Below are positions 40,491-52,800 of a DNA stretch of 60,000 bases, piece by piece. How positions within the stretch are numbered: position 1 is the stretch's first letter; the number at the start of each line of letters is the position of its first letter. This stretch comes from Bolinopsis microptera (taxonomy: Eukaryota; Ctenophora; Tentaculata; Lobata; Bolinopsidae). The position numbers were made by a program, and so were the translations under genes. The notes under the pieces were generated by a model that ran no database searches, was not told the DNA's origin, and saw only the letters and a list, made by a program, of their open reading frames with translations. The stretch spans positions 10,663,460 through 10,723,459 of the forward strand of contig NC_087083.1 in the NCBI RefSeq assembly GCF_026151205.1. Direction: 5' to 3'.

Positions 40491-41774
40491 TTTTGTTAAC
40501 CGGGGAATTTTTTTTCCTTTCCCAATCCGAAAAAAAATTTCCCCAAAAAAATTGGGGGAACCCTAATTTAAAACCCCCCCCAAATGGACGCAAAAACCCC
40601 CGGGTGAATTTTAAAAAAAAGGGAAAAAAAATTTCCCCCCAGGTTCCCCATAAATAAATTTAAACATTTTTTAAAGGGTTTTAATTTTTCACAATTTTTT
40701 GCCCTTTAAATTTTTTTAATAACCCTTTTGGGGGGACAATTTTTTTTAAATTGGGCTCTTTCCCCAAAAAAGGGGGCTCACTTGATCTAAAAAAACCTTG
40801 GGAAGGGAAGAAAAGGGGGTGTTTTTCTTTAAAGAAAAAAAACCCCCTCAAAATTTTCCGCTTAACACGGGGGGTTTTTTACATTTTCGGGAACATTTTA
40901 CTAAAACGAGGTAAAGTTTTTTCCCTTTTTTTTCCTTTTAATTTTCAAAGAAAATCCAAAACCCCATTTTTAAAAACGTTAATTTTTTTTTAAACAAAGG
41001 GAAAGGTTTAAAACCCCGGGGGGTGTGTAAAAAAAACTTTTTTCTTTGAGCCCTTTTGGTTTCCCTTTGGCAAATTTAAGGTTTTTCCCTGAAAAACGGA
41101 TTTCTTTAAATTGGGGGGGGTTTGGGTTCGTCCCCCATGAAAGGGAGGGAGAAAAAAGTGTCCTTCGTTGTTGGGGGGTTTAAAGGGTTGGGGTTGGTTT
41201 CAAAAAACACGAAAATTTTCCCAACCTTTTTAGTTCCAGTTCCCCTTGAAAACCCCTGTGCAAGGGGAAAAAATTTCCAAAAAGGGGCACGGACCATTTA
41301 ATTTTTTATGGTTTAAAACCAACAATTTTTTCAATTTTACTAATTTTTCCCCTGTTTTTAGGGGAAATTTTAAAACCCCCGGTTTAAAGGTTTTTTTATC
41401 CAAGGATTTTTGGGAAAAAAAATAGGGGCCGCATTTTAAAATCAGCCTTTTTTCATTTTTTCCCTTTTCCCCCGGGGAAAAAAACACCCGTAACCCAAAA
41501 AAACGGAAAAAGTTTTTGTGTTTTTTTTCCCCTATTTTTAAAAAGGGGGGAAACCAAATATTTCAAAAAAACCCTAAAAACCCCCTTTTTTAAAAAGCCC
41601 CTAAAAGGGCCAAAAAAGAAACTGTGGGCAGCAAAAAATTTTAAAAACCCCCCGCTTTTAAAAAAACCAAGGGGCCCAACTTTTTTTTTCCCGGGCGGGT
41701 GTTGGGTATTTTGGTTACTTGGGGGATGTGTTTGGGGGGGAAAACCTTTGTTTTATCCGTACTTGTTGTTAATT

Positions 41775-42325
41775 TTAGCCACCTGGGGGGGAGGGGATAA
41801 GGGGTGGATAAGAGGGGGGGGAGGGGGGGAGGGAGATTTTAAAAGGAGGAGGGGGAAGGGGGGGATTTAAGGGGGGAAGGGGGGGGAGGGGGGTTTAAAA
41901 AGGGGGGGAAAGGGAGGGGGGGATAAAAGGAGGGGGGAGGGGAGAAAAAAGAGGAGGAGGAGGGAGGGGGGGTTTAATTGGGGGAAAAAAGGGGGGATAA
42001 GGGAGGGGGGAGAGGGAGATAAGAGGGGGGGAGAAGGGGGATAATAAGGGGGGGGGAGAGGGGGGGGATAAATTTGGGGGGGAGGGGGAGGTTGGGGATT
42101 TAAGGGGGAGGAAAGGGGGGGGAGAATAAGAGGGGGGAGGAGGGGGGGAAAAATAAAGGGGGGAAAAGGGGGGGAGTTTAAGAGGAGGAGGGGAGGGAAT
42201 AATAGGGGGGGAGGGGGGAGGGGGGGATAAGAGGAGGGGGAGGGGGGGAGAAAGGGGGAAAGGGGGAGGAGAAAGGGGGATTTAAAAGGGGGGGAGGGGG
42301 AGGGAGAATAAAGGAGGGGGGGACC
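41775..42325. repeat. Noisy purine-rich tandem array
   Basis: Repeats of the form ggggga-ggggg-ataagagg for 550 bp, purine plus a recurring ATAA. Run-length variation prevents a clean unit. It is flanked by the same homopolymer noise. Confidence 0.6.
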
Positions 42326-45204
42326 TTTTGCCCCACGGGTTTTTTGGGTTTTAATTGCGGGGGGGCTTTTTTAATTTGCCGGTTTTTTTAAATTTGGGAA
42401 AAAGGCCCGTTTCCATCCCCCAAAAAGGGAAGGGGCCCCCGGACAAATTTAAATTTTAAAAGGCCCAATCGGTTTTTTTATAAAAGCAAAACCAAAAAAA
42501 TTTTTAAAATTTTCCCTAAACTAAAAACAGAAAAAGGGAAATTTCCCAAAAGGGTTTTTTAAAATTTTTTTTTTCAACCAAAAAAAAAATTTTTAGGGGT
42601 TTTTTCTAATGGGGCCCGGGTTTTTGAAACCCCAGTGGAAAACTCCTTTGGGTGGAAAGGAAAAAATAAATGGGGGGATTATTGGGGGGTGGGGGTTTTT
42701 CAAAAGGAAAAAAAATTCTTTTTGGGGGGCCCCAAAAAACCCTTTTTTCACTTGGTTTTTCAGTTTTTTGTCGTCTGCTTTTTTAGGATCTCAAAAAAAC
42801 TGGTTTGGGGGTGGGCTTCGATTTGGGGGGGGTATCCTGCGAGGGGGGAAAAAAACAGGGTTTTTTTCTTTTTTTGTTTAGGGGGGTTTAAGGGGTTTAG
42901 TGCCCCGTCCCCCGTTTTTGTGTTTAAAAACCCAGCCGGACAGTAGAGGGGGCCCATTTTTTTTTCTGGGAAAAAAAAAAAAATGCGGGAAGCGGGCTGT
43001 TTTCACATAAAATTTTTTGTTGTTTTGAAATTTTAAATAAAAATTTTCCTTTTTTAAATTTTAAAAACATCCCAAACCGGTCCCCCTAAGGGGCCCCTTT
43101 TGGCCACCCTCCCCCTTTCTCTTTCCTTCCAAAAATCCAAAACCCCAAAAAACCGGGGAAAATTTTTCCCGAGGGTTTTAAAAAAACTTTTTGGCCCCCC
43201 CACTGGGGGTGTTTAGTGAAAAAAGGGCCTTTGGGAATCGTCCCAAAAACCCCCATTTTCCCGAATTCACCCCGTTTTATTTTCCCTTTTTTAGGGGCCC
43301 GGGTTTTTTTTTTCCCCCTTGGGGGGCTTCTGTGGGGGGGTTGGGGGCCCCCCTTTGGGGCGCTTTAGGGGTTGTGGGGTGGTTTAAATTTTTTGGGGAG
43401 TGGGTTTAAAAAATTTCTTTTTATCCAAAAAAAGGGGGGTTAAACCTTTGGCCGGGTTTTTCCACCCCCTTTTTTTCACAAATTTAGAAATTTAGTTTGG
43501 TCTTTTTCCAAAAGGAAAATTTTGGGGACGGGTTCTTTTAAAAAAAAAAACAAAAAAAAAAACCAAACCAAACCAAAAAAATTTGGTTTCAGCTTAAAAC
43601 ATTTAAAAATATTTTTTGTAAAAAATTTTTTAAATTTAAAGGGGGGCAAATTTCCCCCCCAAAATTTAAAATCATATTTATAATTTTGTGGGGAAAGGGT
43701 TAAATAGGGTTTCCCTTTTTGGGTCCCCGGGGAAAAATTTTTTGGTTTTTTTCCAAAATCCAAAATCAGCCTTAAAACTTTAATTTGGGGGTTTTTTAAT
43801 TTTTTTCTAATTTTCCCATTTTAAATTAATTTTTTTTTGAAACCCAAACCCCCGGAACCGCCCCCCGTCCCCAAAAAAATTTTCTAATGCGGGGGCCCAA
43901 AACCCCTACACTCCCCGGGGCCTTCCAAATTCCCCAAATCCATAACATTTCTTCCTTCTTAAATTTTTTAAGTTTCCCGGGGGCCCAAATTTTTAAAAAA
44001 AGGAAATTTTAAAAAAGGTTTTAAAAAGGGGTTTGGGTGGGGGTTTTCCTTTTTTGAAAAACATCAAACAGGGATTCCCCCCAAAAACTAAATAGTCCAA
44101 AAAAATTTTTACAAATTTTTTTCTCCGTTTCCCAAAGAAAAAAAAAATCCCCGGGTTTTCCCCCCGAAAGGTCCCCCTTAAAAAACCCAAATTTTCTGTT
44201 CCCCTTAAAAAAAATTTCAGGGAAAAAAATTACCCCTTGTCCCCCCAATTTAAAAACAGGGAAAAAAAAATTTAAAATCGTTCCCTCCAGTTTTTCCTTT
44301 TCCATTTTTCCTTTTTTTTCCCCAAAGGGGGTCCTTACTTTTTTAAAACGAGCCAAAAACCCCCTACCGGGCCCCCCAAAAATGAAAACAAAAAATTTTT
44401 TTTACAAACACCAAAATAATTTTATAACCGGGAAATTCCCCAAAAGGGGGCTCATACAGTTTCCTTTCATGTTTTTTTTTTATTTTTCAAAAAAGGGGTT
44501 TTATCCTTTTTTTTAATTCCCCTAAATTTTTGGGGCGTGAAAAATTTTAAAAAAAAAACTGAAGGTTTTTCATTTTTGATGTTTTTAAAAAAAAGATCCC
44601 CGAAAACCCAAAGTCAATAATTTTTTAAAATTTATTTTTAATGTCCATTTGGATTTTTATCCCAAAAAGTTTCTAAAAAAACGATTTATGGAGAGTGACC
44701 GGGTGGGAAAGGGGGTTTGGAAGGGCCCCCAATTTCCAAAAAAAAAACCCGTTTTTTGGGGCCCCTGAAATTTTTTTTTTTTTAAACCAAAAAAAACCAA
44801 ATGTTTAGAACCCAAAAAAGGGTTATGTTTTTTTGGGGGAGCTTGGGTGTTTAATTTTTCTTTGTAAAACTTTTCTGGGGGGGTCCCCCCAAAAATTTGA
44901 ATTTTATCTTCCCAAATTTTTCATATAATATTATCTTTTTTAAATTTTGATTTTTTAAATTTTACGGGGAAAAAGCTCAATTTAAAATTATTTTTTTTAA
45001 ATTTTGGGTCATAACTTCGAAATTTCCCTTTTTTCTTTTTCCCCAAACTCCCTCAAAATATTGCAAAGGGGGAATTTTTTTTTCCCGAAAATTTTAAGGG
45101 TTTAAATTTGGGGACCTTTTTTTAAACCCCCCATTTTTAAACTTTTCAACATCATTTTTCCCCGATAAACCCTAAGGCAACATTTTTTTATTTTTTCGAA
45201 AAAT

Positions 45205-45525
45205 TTTCCTCCCTCCTCCTCCCCCCCTCCCCCCCCCTCCCTCCCCCCACCCCCCCCCCCCCCTCCCTCCCTCCCTTTCCCCCCCCCTCCCCTTTCCCCC
45301 CCTTTCCCCCCCCTTTTTCCCCCCCCTTCCCCCCCCTCCCCCCCTCCCTCCCTTTCCCTTCCCCCCCCCTCCCCCCCCCCCTCCCCCCTTTCCCCACCTA
45401 CCAAAAATACCTTTTTTACCTTTTAAAACCTTTTTCTTTTTCCCCCACCTTTCCCCCTCCCTCCCCCCCCTCCCTCTCTTTTCCCTTTTTTCTCTTTTCC
45501 CTCTCTTTCTCCCCCTCTCTAAAAT
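45205..45525. repeat. Noisy C/T-rich tandem array
   Basis: Almost pure C and T with ccctccctccc-type units. It resembles the polypyrimidine satellite at 3400-3952 with enlarged C runs. The Gly/Arg/Glu frames on the minus strand are artefacts. Confidence 0.6.
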
Positions 45526-48500
45526 CCCGTTAACGGGGGCCCCGGGAAAAGTAAAAAAAAATTTTTCTATTGGGAAAATTTTTAAAAACCCCAAAATTTT
45601 TTTTAAAATTTTTTGGGGCGAAAATAAAATTTTTTTCCAAACCCCGGGTTTTTTTTTTTATTTTTTAACTCCAGAAAACGGGGGGGGCAGTGATAAAAAC
45701 AAAACGAAAGGTTCTGTTAACGGGGCTCCGAGACGGAAGGTTTCCTTTTTGGGGCAACAAAATTTTGGTTTGAACCAATTCCAAAAAAAACAAATTTTGT
45801 AATTTTTTTCCCCCCCGCAAAATTTGTTTCCTTTGCCAATTTACTTCCAAAATTTTTATTATCCCGGGGGGGGCACAGCCAAAAGGTTTCACTGGGGGCC
45901 GGTTTTTAAAGGTAGCTAGTTTTTTAAAGGGGGAAAAAAAGGCCAAAAAACCCTTTTAGCTTTCCGGGAAAAACCCCTGAAAGGGAAAATTTTTGGGGCC
46001 CCAAACCTTTTGGGGCCGGGGAAACCCACCAGGGAAGGGCAAATTTTCCCCAAAAATTTTTTATCCCCCTTTTCCCAAGGGTTTTCCAAAAGGGGGAAAA
46101 TATGGTTTTTTCATTTTCCAAAAAGCGGGGGCCCAATTTTCAAAAAAAACTTTTTGGTACCCGGTTTTTTTGGTTTTTTTCTCAAAAAAAAATGGGAATT
46201 GAAAGGGGGAATTTTTGTAAAAACTTTTTTAAAAAACCGTGTCCCCCGGGGGCCCGGGGCTGTGGGCCTTTTTTTGGGAGCTGTTTAAATGTTTATGAAA
46301 ATTTTGTAGGGAATGGGAAAGGGGGGGGTTTTTTAAAAAAAAGACTTTTAGAGATTTGTTGGGGGCCCCAGGGCAACAAAAAACCAAATAAAAATTTTTT
46401 GATAAAGAAAATTTTAAAAAAAAATTATGGGTTTAAAAAAAAACGCGGGGGCCCCTTTTCCCTTTTTCGCGAGGAAAACGTACGGGGGGGGCAAATTCGC
46501 CAAACTAAACCCTATAAAAAAAAAATAAAAAAAAAAAAACCCCCCTTTTGCTAAACCCCTTTTTTCCTTGAAATTTTTTTTAGGGGGGCCCTTTTCGGGG
46601 GGACATTGATTTTATTGGAAAACGGGAAAAATATAGTTTTCCTTTTAAAAATTTTTTCAAAATTTAAAAAAAAAAATTTTTTGGAAAAAAATCCAAAATT
46701 TTTTTACAGTTTTTTGTTGTGTAGGGTTTTTTTAAATTACGGGGGGGGCCCAAATCTCGAAATGGGGCATCCAATTTTTTCCCCCCTAATCAAAACCCTT
46801 TAAACTACAAAAAGTAATCTTTTTTTTTAAATTAATCTACCAATTTTTAAACTTTCAAATTTAAAAATAAACCTTTTTTTTACCCCCGTTTAAAAACTAC
46901 CAAAATTTTGTCTCCCTTTCTAGCTCCCCCTCGTAAGGGGCCCGAGGGGGGCCCCCCCCCGTTAAGGGGGTGACCAACAATCAGGAAACCCCTTTTTTCC
47001 CAACCCTTTGCTTCCTTTTCCTGGGTTTCTCTTCACCCCTGAAAAAAAAAGGGAAAATGGGGTTTAATGGTATTTTTTTTTTTAATCCCCCGGGGGGGGA
47101 CTAAAAATTTAAAAAAAACTTTTAAAATTTAAATTAAAAATTAAAAAACCCAAATTTGCTAAAAACCTCGATTTTTAAGCGCTTTTTTCTTTGGGATACC
47201 GGGTTTTAAAGGGTTTTTATCATGGGGCTTGAAGGAAATTTTTTTTTCTTTAAAAAAAAGGGTCGGTTTTTTATTTTTGCTCCCCCCCCCTTTTTAGATT
47301 TTTAAACCGCTTTTAAATGAAAAAAAAAAAAATTTAAATTTTTAAGGGAAAACGATAATTTAAAAACTAAACTTAAAAAATTTGGGGAGGGAATTTTTGG
47401 TTTTTTAAAGGAAAAGTGTAAAAAATTTTCCCCTTTTTTGAGAAAGTTTTATTTTTTTTCTCCCACTTTTTTTTTTTTCGTAATTCTAGGGGTAGGTAAG
47501 GTTTTAAAAACCCCCTTTTTTTAAAAAGTTATTTTGGGGCCACACCCTTTTATTTTAACCCCATTAAAAAACCCAAAAAACTCATTAATTACACTATATT
47601 TTAAAGTACCCTGGCAAATTTTATACCCCCCGGGGAAAAAGGGGGGTTCCCCAAAAAACATTTTTTTTTCTAGTTTTTTAGTAAATGGTCCCCCGTGGGA
47701 AATTAAAAAAACAAAATTTAAAAAAAAGGGGGAACTGGGGGGGCCTAGATGGGGGCCCAAGGGAAAAGAGAGGGGGGCTCTTTCCCCGGGCCCCCCCAGG
47801 GGGGTGGGGGAACCTGAAGGAAAAAAAGTTATCTTTTGGGGGGAGATGAGGAAAAAGGGGAAAGTTAAAATTTTGGGGGGAAGGGGGGAACCCCTCCCGT
47901 TGGGGCCCCAAGGGGGGGGGATGGACCAAAAAGATAAAAAAAGTAGGGGGCAAAAATGAAAGGAAGCCCCTAGGTAAAAAATTTTTCCCGGGGCTGGGGT
48001 TCCCCCAGGTTTTCGATTAAAGGGGCTTGACGAGCTCCCGTGGGGGCTATTTTTTAACCATTTTTCCCAAAAACACGCTTTTTTTATGGTTTTTTTCCAA
48101 AAAACCAAAAAAAAGGAAAAATTTAAATTTTTCCCCGTAATGATAAGGTTTGATTTTGGGGGTTGTTAAAAAAAAACTGTTAAATAAAAAAAAGTAGGGA
48201 GGGGAAAATTGTGAGCTTGGGGTTTCGGTAAAAAAGGTTTATTTTCAAAAAAGGGCCCGGGAAAAAAAAAACCCAAACCTGAAAATTATTTTAAAAATTT
48301 GATAAAAAGGTTGGGGGGGGTCTTTTTTTTTTGGTTTTTTTTACAAAGGGGGGGGCCGAAAAGCAATACCGTTTTTTTTAAATTAACATTGTTTAACCCA
48401 AAAAACCCCGCTAGTAGTTTTTGGGGGACAGGGATTTTTCTTTTTTTTTTCCAAAGGTGCAAGGAAATTTTTAAAGTTAAAAAGAAGTTTAAAAAAGTTT

Positions 48501-49544
48501 TCAAAAGTTTAAAATTTCCCCGCCCAAAAATTTTTTGCAGGGGGAATTTCCCCCCGGGTCATTTAAAATGCAATTTCTTTTTGTCGAGGGGGAAAATTTT
48601 TTTAGTTTTTTTTTGGGAAAAATTTAGAAAACAAACCTCCCTGGATTTCTTCCCTTTTTCATAAAATTTTCCCCCACCCCAAAAATTAAATATATTCTTC
48701 ATTTTTTCAAAAATTAATTTAGTGCAAAGTGGTTTCCCAAAAAAACTCAAAATTTTAATTTTTTTAGGGAAAGAATTTTTTTTTGGCCCTTTTCCCGGAA
48801 ACGTTTTTTCAAAAAAAAAACCAAAAAAAAAATATTTTTTGAGGGAATTGGGGGGAATTTTTTATTTTTTTGGTTTTGGGCCTTCAAAAAATTTAAAAAT
48901 CAAAGACCCCCCCTTTTTCCTTTCCTTTAAATCAACCCCCCTTTTTAATGCCCCCCTTAAAAAATTTTTGGGGGTTAATATTATAAAAAAAAACAAACCT
49001 TGTTTTTTTAAACCAAAACTTTGTTTTAAAGGGGCGGTTTTTAACCCCCCGGGGAAACCGGTTTAAGGGGAACCCCCTTTTTTTTTTTAATTTTAAACCC
49101 CCCTTTTTATTAAAAAAGTGGGGTAAGGGGGCTCCTTTCCCCCGGGCCCGAAGCAAAAGATTTAAAAAATTTCCCTTTGGTTTTTTTTAAAACGAAAACT
49201 CATTTTGGGGGATAGTTTTTAACCCCAAAATTCAAAAAAAATCAATTTTCAAAAAAAGTTCCGTCAAAAATCTCCTTCCCCGAAATTTTTGTGGGTAACC
49301 CCAAAATTTTCCGGGGTTTCCCCACCCCCCCCACTATTTTTATTAAACTCACGGGGAAATTTTTTGGCCCCTGGGGAAACCCATTGGGCACTCTTTAACC
49401 CCAATTACAAAGGGGCCCTTCCCAACTTTTTCAAATAATGGAAAAAAACCCTTTCTTATTTTAAAGAGGGTGGTAAGGGGGGGGCTGGGGTTTAAAGGGA
49501 AAAATACCGTTATTTTTAAAATTACTCTTTTTTATTTTTTGTGG

Positions 49545-49830
49545 AAGGGAGTGTTTCCCGTTTCCAAAAAATTTTTTAAAGGGGTGTTTTCCCGGGGGTT
49601 TTTGGGGGGGGACTTTTTTCAAAATATTTTTTAAAAAATTGGTTTCCCTGGGGTTTTTTGGGGGCTATTAAAAAATCAAAAAAACCTTTCCCCAATTAAA
49701 ATTTTTCCGGGGGGTTTTGGGGGGGACTATTTTAAAAATACAAAAAGTTTTTTTCCCGGGGTTTTTTGGGGGCATACACACAAAAAAACCTCAACATCCA
49801 AAAACAGGTTTTTCCAGGGGGTTTTACAAA
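49545..49830. repeat. Noisy ~55-60-bp tandem array
   Basis: Four to five copies of a unit containing tttcccggggttttttgggg and a following aaaaatcaaaaa. Spacing is irregular. A minisatellite ghost in the corrupted block. Confidence 0.45.
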
Positions 49831-52800
49831 AAGTTACTATTTTTTGAAAATTTTGGGAAAACGTTTGGGAAAAGGGTAGGGAGTTTCGTAATTAAGGGGG
49901 TTTGGGGCCTGATTAAACACCCAAACCCGTGTTTAAAAATTTTAAAAAGGTGGGTACAGTAAAAAATTAAACTTATTTTAGGGGGGAGTAAATGGGGCCT
50001 TTTCGTTACCCTCTGCCCAGTAAAATTTTGAGAAAGGGGTAAAATTGGTTGGGGGGAATTTTTTTTTTTTCTGGTTTGGGGGGGCCCTTTAGACCCTTTT
50101 TTAAAAAAATAAAACAGGGGTTTAAAAAATAAACCCCCTTAAATTTTCCTAGCGGGGATTTTTTTTTTTTTAACATTTTTTTTTTTTTATCAAAAATTTT
50201 TTAACGCTTTTTTAAACCCAAAAAAATTTTAATTTTTTTTGACCCTCTATGGGGTGGAGCCCCAAATTAAAAATTTTAGATCTAAGGAGAAATAAGGGGG
50301 AAATTGTTATTAAATTTTTTTAAAAAAAACTTATACAATTACAGGAAAAAAAAAAGAGCTCTCCCCTCGGGGGGCAATTAAATTTTTCGACTTGGGAATT
50401 TCTGGAAAACCCTTTTTTTTCCTTAATTTTCTCATAAATTTAATTTTTTGCTTTGGAATCTATAAATAATAAAGTTACCATGTTTATAAATAATTTAAAA
50501 TTTGCCCCTAAGGGAAAAAAACGGTTGTCACTGTATAAAAAACGTATAATAAATTTAAAAATTTTAAAGGGGCCCGGACGGGATGATTTTAATTTTTTTT
50601 TGGTTTTTTTCCCAAAACCCCTTTAATTTTAGGGGGGGAAATTTGGGAAAAATCTTAATAAACTTTTTTTATAATATGAACTTTTTATGCAAGGAACCCA
50701 AATTTAAAAACTTTTTTTAAAAAGTAAACCAAAAAGGGTTTAAGGGGGTTTTAAAAAATCTTATCTTTTTTAAATGGGGGGGCCGGGGGGGGCTCCTTCC
50801 GGGGAACCCCCCCCTAAAACTTCCCGTTGGGGAGGGGGCTTTTTTTCTCTTTTTTTAAAAAAGAACCCTTTAATTTTTAAAAAATGGGAATTCACTGGGG
50901 AACCCTTTTCCTGATTTTGGTTGGGGGCTGGGGGCTTTTTTACTGTTTTGTTAAAAACGTCAGTGGGTTTTGGGCCGGGGGGGGGATATTAAAAAAAGGG
51001 GGGGGCCCGGGGGGTCCCCAACATGGGGCCGGGGGGCCGGGGCCCTTTGGGTTTTTTGGCCCAAATTTTTTATTGTGGGGGGCCGGGGGGGCCCGGGCCC
51101 GGTTTGGGGCAGGGAAAAAATTTAAGCATAAATTTTATAAATGGGGTTTTTGATGGGGTTTTAATTTTTAAAATTGGGTTGGGTTTTAAGTTTGGGTTTT
51201 AAAAATTTTAAAAATTTCGATTTTACGGAACCCTTTAATTGGGGTTTTAAATTTCTTAGGGAAATTTTTTTGGGGAAATTTTTTGTAAAGGGGGTTTTTT
51301 GGCCGGGGGGGGGGCCGGGGGGTAAATATTTTTTTGGGCCGGGGGGCCGGGGGGGTTCCTCCGGTTTAATTTCAAAGTTTTTCCCCCCGGGGGCCCGGGG
51401 GAAAGGGGCCGGGGGGCCCGGGGGGGAAAACCCCCTGTAAAAAAAATTTTTTTACGTGGGGCTATTTTTGGGTTTTTGTTGATTTTAAAAGCAAAACTTT
51501 TTCCCCCGTACGTGGGCCCCATTACTCTTTTAGAACTTTATTTTTTGAAAAACCCCCCCATTTTAAACAGGGGGAATTTTTTTCACCCTTTTTGCAAAGG
51601 AGTTGGGTGAAAGGGGGGTTCCCAATTTGAAAGTTATGCGGGGAAAAATTGCGGTTAGTGCAGTATTAAAAAGCGGGGTTTTTAATGCGGGGGTATTTTT
51701 TTCTGTGGTTTTTGGGATAAACAAAAAAACCCGGAAACAAAAAGGAAAAAAATTTGTTCTGTCCCAAAAAAGGAGAACATTTCCGTATTTTTCCTTGGGG
51801 TTCAGTTCAAAATATTTTTTTTATTTTTTCCCGGGTTTTTATTTTAAAGAGGGAAAAAAAAAATAAAACTTTTTCCGGTTACTTTTTATTTCAGTTTTTA
51901 AAATTTTTTTTTTTATTTTGGTTAAGGTTAAACTAATTTTAAGGAAGGGGGAAAATAATTCCTGGAAATTTCCAAGGGTTTCCCCCCAAAAAAAAGGAAC
52001 CCGGGATTTTATTTTAATTATCCAAAAAAAATTTATTTTGGGCCCCCCAAAAAGTACTTGGAAAAAAAAAGGTTAAAAAAATTAAAATTTTTAAATTTTG
52101 TTTTTTAAAAAAATTTGGGTTTTTTTTTATTTTCAAAGTTTAATTAAAATTAACCCTTTTTTAAAGCCTCCAGTAAAGTCGATCAAAGCCACTCCCCCTT
52201 TGCCTTTCCCTAAAGCCTTTTTTAACCTGCCAAGGGCCCAACCCTGGGGTTATTGAGGTTTTTAAAAATTTAAAGAAGGGGAAAAAAAAAAAAAGGGTAA
52301 CTTTTTAGCGCCCCCTTCCAAAAAATCCTCAATTGGGGAAAAGTTTTGGGCCCCTTTTTTTTTTAATTAAAAAAAACAAATTTTTTGGGGGACAAAAAAA
52401 AAAACTTCCACTGCAACTTTTCTTTAAAAAGAAATCCCTTGGGAAAAAAAACCCAACCCGGGGTTTTCCTTTTGGGCCCTTTAAAGGGGGCCCGGGTTTA
52501 TTTTAAATTTGGGAATTGGTAAAAAAAAAAAATAATTTGCGTTTTTTTGGGCGATAGTGGGGTTAAAATTTTGAAATTTTAATTTTAAACCCACCGTTAG
52601 AAGTTTTTGGGAAAATTTGGCCCCCGGAAAACCCTACTCCCATAATTTCCCCCGCTCAGGGAAAGGGGAAAACTTTTTGTTGTTTAAGGGGAATATTTAA
52701 TTTTTTCCCAAAAGGGCCCCCAAAAAATTTTTTGGGGAACCCAAGTTTAACCCGGGAGTTTGGGCCCAAATTTTCATTTTCCCTTTGGGCTTGGGGAAAA

